Program-made: the position numbers and the translations under genes | Notes under the pieces: model-generated | What the model saw: only the letters and a program-made list of their open reading frames with translations | Told to the model about the DNA's origin: nothing | Databases searched by the model: none | In this document: positions 60,201 to 64,000 of the stretch, one piece after another | Numbering within the stretch: position 1 is the first letter of the stretch | Layout of the letters: each line of letters starts with the position of its first letter | Assembly: GCF_000165425.1 (NCBI RefSeq) | Contig: NW_001799031.1 | Span: forward strand, 1,153-65,152 | Source of the DNA: Paramecium tetraurelia | Taxonomy: Eukaryota > Ciliophora > Oligohymenophorea > Peniculida > Parameciidae | Direction of reading: 5' to 3' | Length of the DNA stretch: 64,000 bases

Positions 60201-63200
60201 TTAGAGGAACAAAATGTCTATTATTCTATAGATGTTTAAAATATAACAGTATGGCAGTGACGATTGGTCACATTGCATCCAAAACCTTTAAATCTTATAT
60301 ATACTTGACGTTTTTGATGTTTATTGTGATATTTTTGTATGCACTGGTCGGAATGGAAGTATATGCAGGAGAGTTTGATTAAAATGATGTCTTAGGATAA
60401 TTACATTCATATAACAATGTTCTGATTTCATTTATGACTGTATTTAATATCATGACAAATGATGATTGGTATGGAGTGTTCGTATTGGGTACTGGAATAG
60501 ATGAGACATTCGGAATATTGTATTCATACTCTATGGTAATTATACTTAATTATTTAACATATGGATTAGTATTAGCCATTTTATTGGACGGTTTTAGCAA
60601 GTATTTAGATAGATAAATATTCTCAGAAATAGAAGATACAGAACAATCTAAAATGCAGACTTCTAATACTGAGAAATAAGACACTTAAAATACATAGTAA
60701 TTAACTGACATCAATCAGACTGTTCAAACTGATTTGATTAAGAATCGCAAAAGTAAAAAGAAGACTGCTTTGATTCAGCATCTAATAAATTCAATCAGAT
60801 AAATCAATTAGAAAATATTGGATGCATCTCCTGAACTTTATGATGGAATCTAATGTGAACAATCTTTATTCTTCTTCAACAAATCCAATCATTTCAGAAT
60901 GATATGTATGATAATTGCCAGATCTAGATTGTACAAATTAATTAACGATACCTCTCTTACATCATCAATAATCATTTTCATCATCCAGACTTATAATGAC
61001 TATGAGGAAAACAAAGAAATTTATCCACAGAAAGTGCTGTTTTACCTCAACATCATCTTAGCAATAGAATATATCATCAATGTAATAGCCAAGGGATTAT
61101 TCCTGGATCCAGGTTCGCATTTCAATTCCATCTGGCAGATCGTGGATGTATTTTACATTATTTCCTTCTTCTTTTAATATGAGAAAGATTACTATGTAAA
61201 ACCAATTTTTTAGATTCTACTTTACTTTGGATATTTTAGACCATTCAATCTTTTGAATAGAATCAAATTCTTGAATGTTTTAAGTTCAGCACTCTATCAA
61301 TCTTTGGTTGATATATTAAACGTATTGTTAACTCTCTTTTCAGTCTGGATCATATTTGGAGTGTATGGGATCATATTATATGAAGGACAATTTGGATTTT
61401 GTGAAGATAAGATGCAATTCAGAGTCAATTATGAGGACTGTATTCAACAAAATAGAACATGGATCAATTTCAAACATAACTTTGACAATATCACAATGGC
61501 TATTCCAACATTATTTACAGTCTCCACTTTTGATGGTTGGGGTGAAATGCTCCAAATTGCTGAAAACAGTGACAATCGAAATGTTGGACCTGTGCCATTT
61601 AATAGTTATATACACACCTATGTCTTTTTCATTACGTTTTGCTTTATTGGATCTATGTTTTTCTTGAGTTTGTTCACAGGTGTCTTATTTTCTAACTTGA
61701 AGGCTAATCAAAGGAAAATTGAGTAGGGGGAATTCAATTAGAATCAGAAGGAATTTATGGAGATATCGGAAATTATCACCAAAGATATTCCTGTATTTTC
61801 TACACCTCCTGACAATGTCATTAGAAGATTAGCATCAATCATCATGAATAATTCCATAATGCAAACTTTCTTTTTGCTCATCCTTTTATTGGATGTGGTT
61901 AACAATATCATTTTCCATTTTGGTATGAATTTGGAATATCTTGAAATTATTAATTACATCCATCATGTATTTTCAGTATTCTTCACAATCTGGAGTATGC
62001 TGCAATACTTGGCTTTGGGATTGTTTAGATTTTTTGATAATTATTGGAGACAATTCCTTTTCATCCTGAATCTCATTGCAGTCATAGATCTGGCTGTAGA
62101 TCTGAAATACAATTGGGTAGAAATCTATTATTTTTCGAGTCCTTTGACTCAATATTATAGACTCTATAGATTGTGTTTTGCTTTGAGGAGCCTTAGATTG
62201 ATCCTCATTTTTTAGGGTTTGATCAACATTCAGAGACTCATGAGAGTTATGGTTTATGCACTCCCATTTTTAGGCAAAATATTCTTCATTCTAATAGACA
62301 CAATGTTAGTCTTTGCCTTATTTGGATGTCAACTGTATGGATAGATCGATTCAGGGTAGGTTATGGATGATCAAATCAATTTTCATAACATTGCTTAAGC
62401 TATGCTGACTCTATTTAAATGTGCATCAGGTGATGATTGGAGAACCATAATGACTGACACCATGCATCATAATCCTAATTGTTCTACAGATTCAACTTAT
62501 TGTGGTTCCACTTATAGTTAAATTTACTTTTTTCTGTTTATGTTGTTGTCCAATTACGTCTTTTTAAATTTGTTTGTCTTGGGATTGATCGAATAATTTG
62601 AGTCATTTTTTTAGGTTTAAAATTCAATTATCCAAACTTATGTAGAAAATGAAGATAGAATAAAAACGATATGGTGCAAGTATTATTATTATATTTTATA
62701 AGATATTCTCCGGAAACTCAAGGCAAGGCTATGCATTATAAGTTTCTTTGTAGATTCCTATTGGATCTTGGATCTCCTTTGGGAAGAGGAAAGGAGGAGA
62801 ATCTTTGGGATGCTGCCAAACAAGCCTCTGCGTTCAAATTGAAGTGGTAAAAAATCAATTACTATTATGTAGTGATCATCATGGGTACATTCAATATAAT
62901 TAATTGATTTATGAATTGTTTAGGACATGCTTTTATAATGATGTTTTCAAGACTGGGAGTAAAAATGCCATAAAATAGATTAAATAATATAACAAGGAGA
63001 TGCAAATGAAATTAATGAATTATCGGAGGAATCTATTCATTAAGCGAGCCAATATTTGTTTAGTCGACCTAAGAACAAATTTTAACATTCTTCACGATTA
63101 CTTGAATGTTCTCATTGCTTTTAAGGCATGGGAATCCCATTCCAGAAGTCTGATCAAGAAGGTCAATAGGAGAAGCAAAGAATACACCGAAAATACTGAA

Positions 63201-63344
63201 TCAGACGAACAAATCCCGGAGGAGTATTATTATGATTCTAATTTTATGAAAGGCTTCAACAGAGTGGACATTCTTTCTTAAATGAGATAAGCATTTTCAG
63301 AGGGTCGGCTTAGATTAGTGACACCGATAGATTCCAACCAGTGA
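57298..63344 (+). CDS. Four-domain voltage-gated cation channel alpha subunit
   Basis: A very large membrane protein (about 1950 residues) with four homologous repeats of six membrane helices, like Cav/Nav/NALCN channels. Pore loops are visible in order: ITMDDWSW, MTNDDWYG, STFDGWGE and SGDDWRT. Each has Asp where calcium channels have Glu. S4 of repeat IV is Arg-rich (YRLYRLCFALRSLRL), while S4 of repeats I-III is poor in charges. Introns: 57835-57858 (24 nt), 58987-59012 (26 nt), 62680-62702 (23 nt, ending AAG) and 26 nt near 62849. The AAG intron restores the conserved C-terminal segment PETQGKAMHYKF and SPLG. A one-base inconsistency lies near 59545-59580. The frame ends at TGA 63342-63344; a shifted frame stays open to 63483, so the C-terminus is uncertain. 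Confidence 0.88.
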
Positions 63345-63525
63345 TCACAGATGATAACCAAAACAAACATCTCTTAACATTTCAAAGTTAGGACATGCTC
63401 CTAAATTCAGAACTACCATAATATGATCAGTAATTGCAGAATCATTCGAAGAATACTTTGTTTATCTATCATCCGGAAAAGTGAACTAAGTTTTGATAAA
63501 TATTTATTTTTTGTAATTAGTTATA

Positions 63526-64000
63526 ATGTATCATTCGCCCAAACTTCATAGTCTTTGTTACCATTCTTAATAGTAGTATTATTTTATCAATTTATGTTAT
63601 ACAAGCAATGTTATTAATTAGATAATCAAAATGATTAGTTTGCTGAATTCATCAGTACATGATGACTAATATCATTCAAATCACAAACTCAAAAAAAAAT
63701 ATTAGGTTCACAGACAATACAAAATTCCTGATTTTGACAATACTAGCAGATTCAACATTTTAAGAGGTTCTCCTAATTCCAGCAGAAAATACATTACTAT
63801 TGAACCGAGTAAATAATCATTAGATTGTGGCTCAGCATTTCAGGGATTTCAAATTAGAGTCCTCAAACCGCAGGAAAGGTATGAAACTCAAAAAGAAGAA
63901 AAATACATTCCAATCACTAAAAGTGCATAACTTAAAAGAAGAAAGGAAAAGAAAGAAGACAACATCAATCAAACTCAAGACGATTTACTACTACCTAAAT
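63526..64000 (+). CDS. 5' part of an uncharacterised gene leaving the window
   Basis: An open frame from ATG 63526 to the window end without TGA. The later part is coding-like and basic (SRFNILRGSPNSSRKYI, LKRRKEKKEDN). The first 40 codons are less convincing and may contain an unspliced intron or lie before the real start. No family is recognised. Confidence 0.45.

Noticed and set aside
1-64000. Bacterial or standard-code interpretation
   Set aside because: Conserved proteins such as SPAG6, kinesin and the polymerase need TAA/TAG read as Gln and 19-39 nt introns, so a bacterial or standard eukaryotic code is excluded.
1-64000. CRISPR arrays, insertion sequences, tRNA or rRNA genes, telomeric repeats
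   Set aside because: I looked for spaced direct repeats, transposase motifs, cloverleaf-like stretches and G4T2/G3T3 runs and saw none. The only ordered repeats are the coding TAA repeat and the short TA-bounded palindrome.

Overview
The window looks like macronuclear DNA of a Paramecium-type ciliate. Long coding frames are interrupted by TAA and TAG at positions where homologues carry glutamine, and TGA alone ends the genes, so all calls use the TAA/TAG=Gln code. Introns are tiny (mostly 20-30 nt, starting GTA), DNA is very AT-rich, and genes are packed on both strands with spacers from about 13 bp to about 1 kb. Splice positions were inferred by reading frame and family conservation, not from transcripts.

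Layout. 1-9.3 kb: a serine carboxypeptidase (-), a glutamine-tract RBR ubiquitin ligase (+), a secreted/membrane orphan (-) and a protein-kinase-like/WD40 protein (+). 10-12.7 kb: a coiled-coil protein and the central-pair protein SPAG6/PF16 (both -). 13.5-19.4 kb: an orphan, a secreted lectin-fold protein, a PH-like/CaMK-like kinase (+) and a RING protein (-). 19.4-25.6 kb: a peroxisomal-type dienoyl-CoA isomerase (-), an ammonium transporter and a kinesin (+), then a degenerate locus. 25.6-33.2 kb: a 1771-residue orphan, a small Tim protein, an importin-alpha-like ARM protein and a small orphan (+). 33.4-39 kb: a MYB factor and a TORTIFOLIA1-like protein (-), a coiled-coil protein (+), a MORN protein (-). 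39-47 kb: B-box/TPR and EF-hand genes (+), a second PH-kinase, a CaaX coiled-coil protein, an STE20 kinase and a membrane protein (-). 48-53.9 kb: a DEDDh exonuclease, a SHIPPO/ODF3 protein, a gamma-carbonic-anhydrase-like protein (+), a TBC RabGAP and a small orphan (-). 54-64 kb: mitochondrial RNA polymerase, a four-domain voltage-gated cation channel, and a gene running off the end.

There is no operon logic; neighbours are independent eukaryotic genes. Several are ciliary or cytoskeletal (SPAG6, kinesin, SHIPPO, TORTIFOLIA1-like, MORN, the channel) and several are mitochondrial (RNA polymerase, gamma-CA, small Tim), as expected of a motile ciliate.

The points most worth following are: a set of introns that seem to use AAG rather than TAG as the 3' splice site; a 50-bp TA-bounded palindrome at 43589-43638 with the exact terminal motif of Paramecium internal eliminated sequences; a channel whose selectivity ring reads Asp-Asp-Asp-Asp; family members that lost expected catalytic or structural residues (gamma-CA, Tim, a DFG-less kinase); and many genes whose frame closes only if one base is skipped, which may be assembly error or decay.
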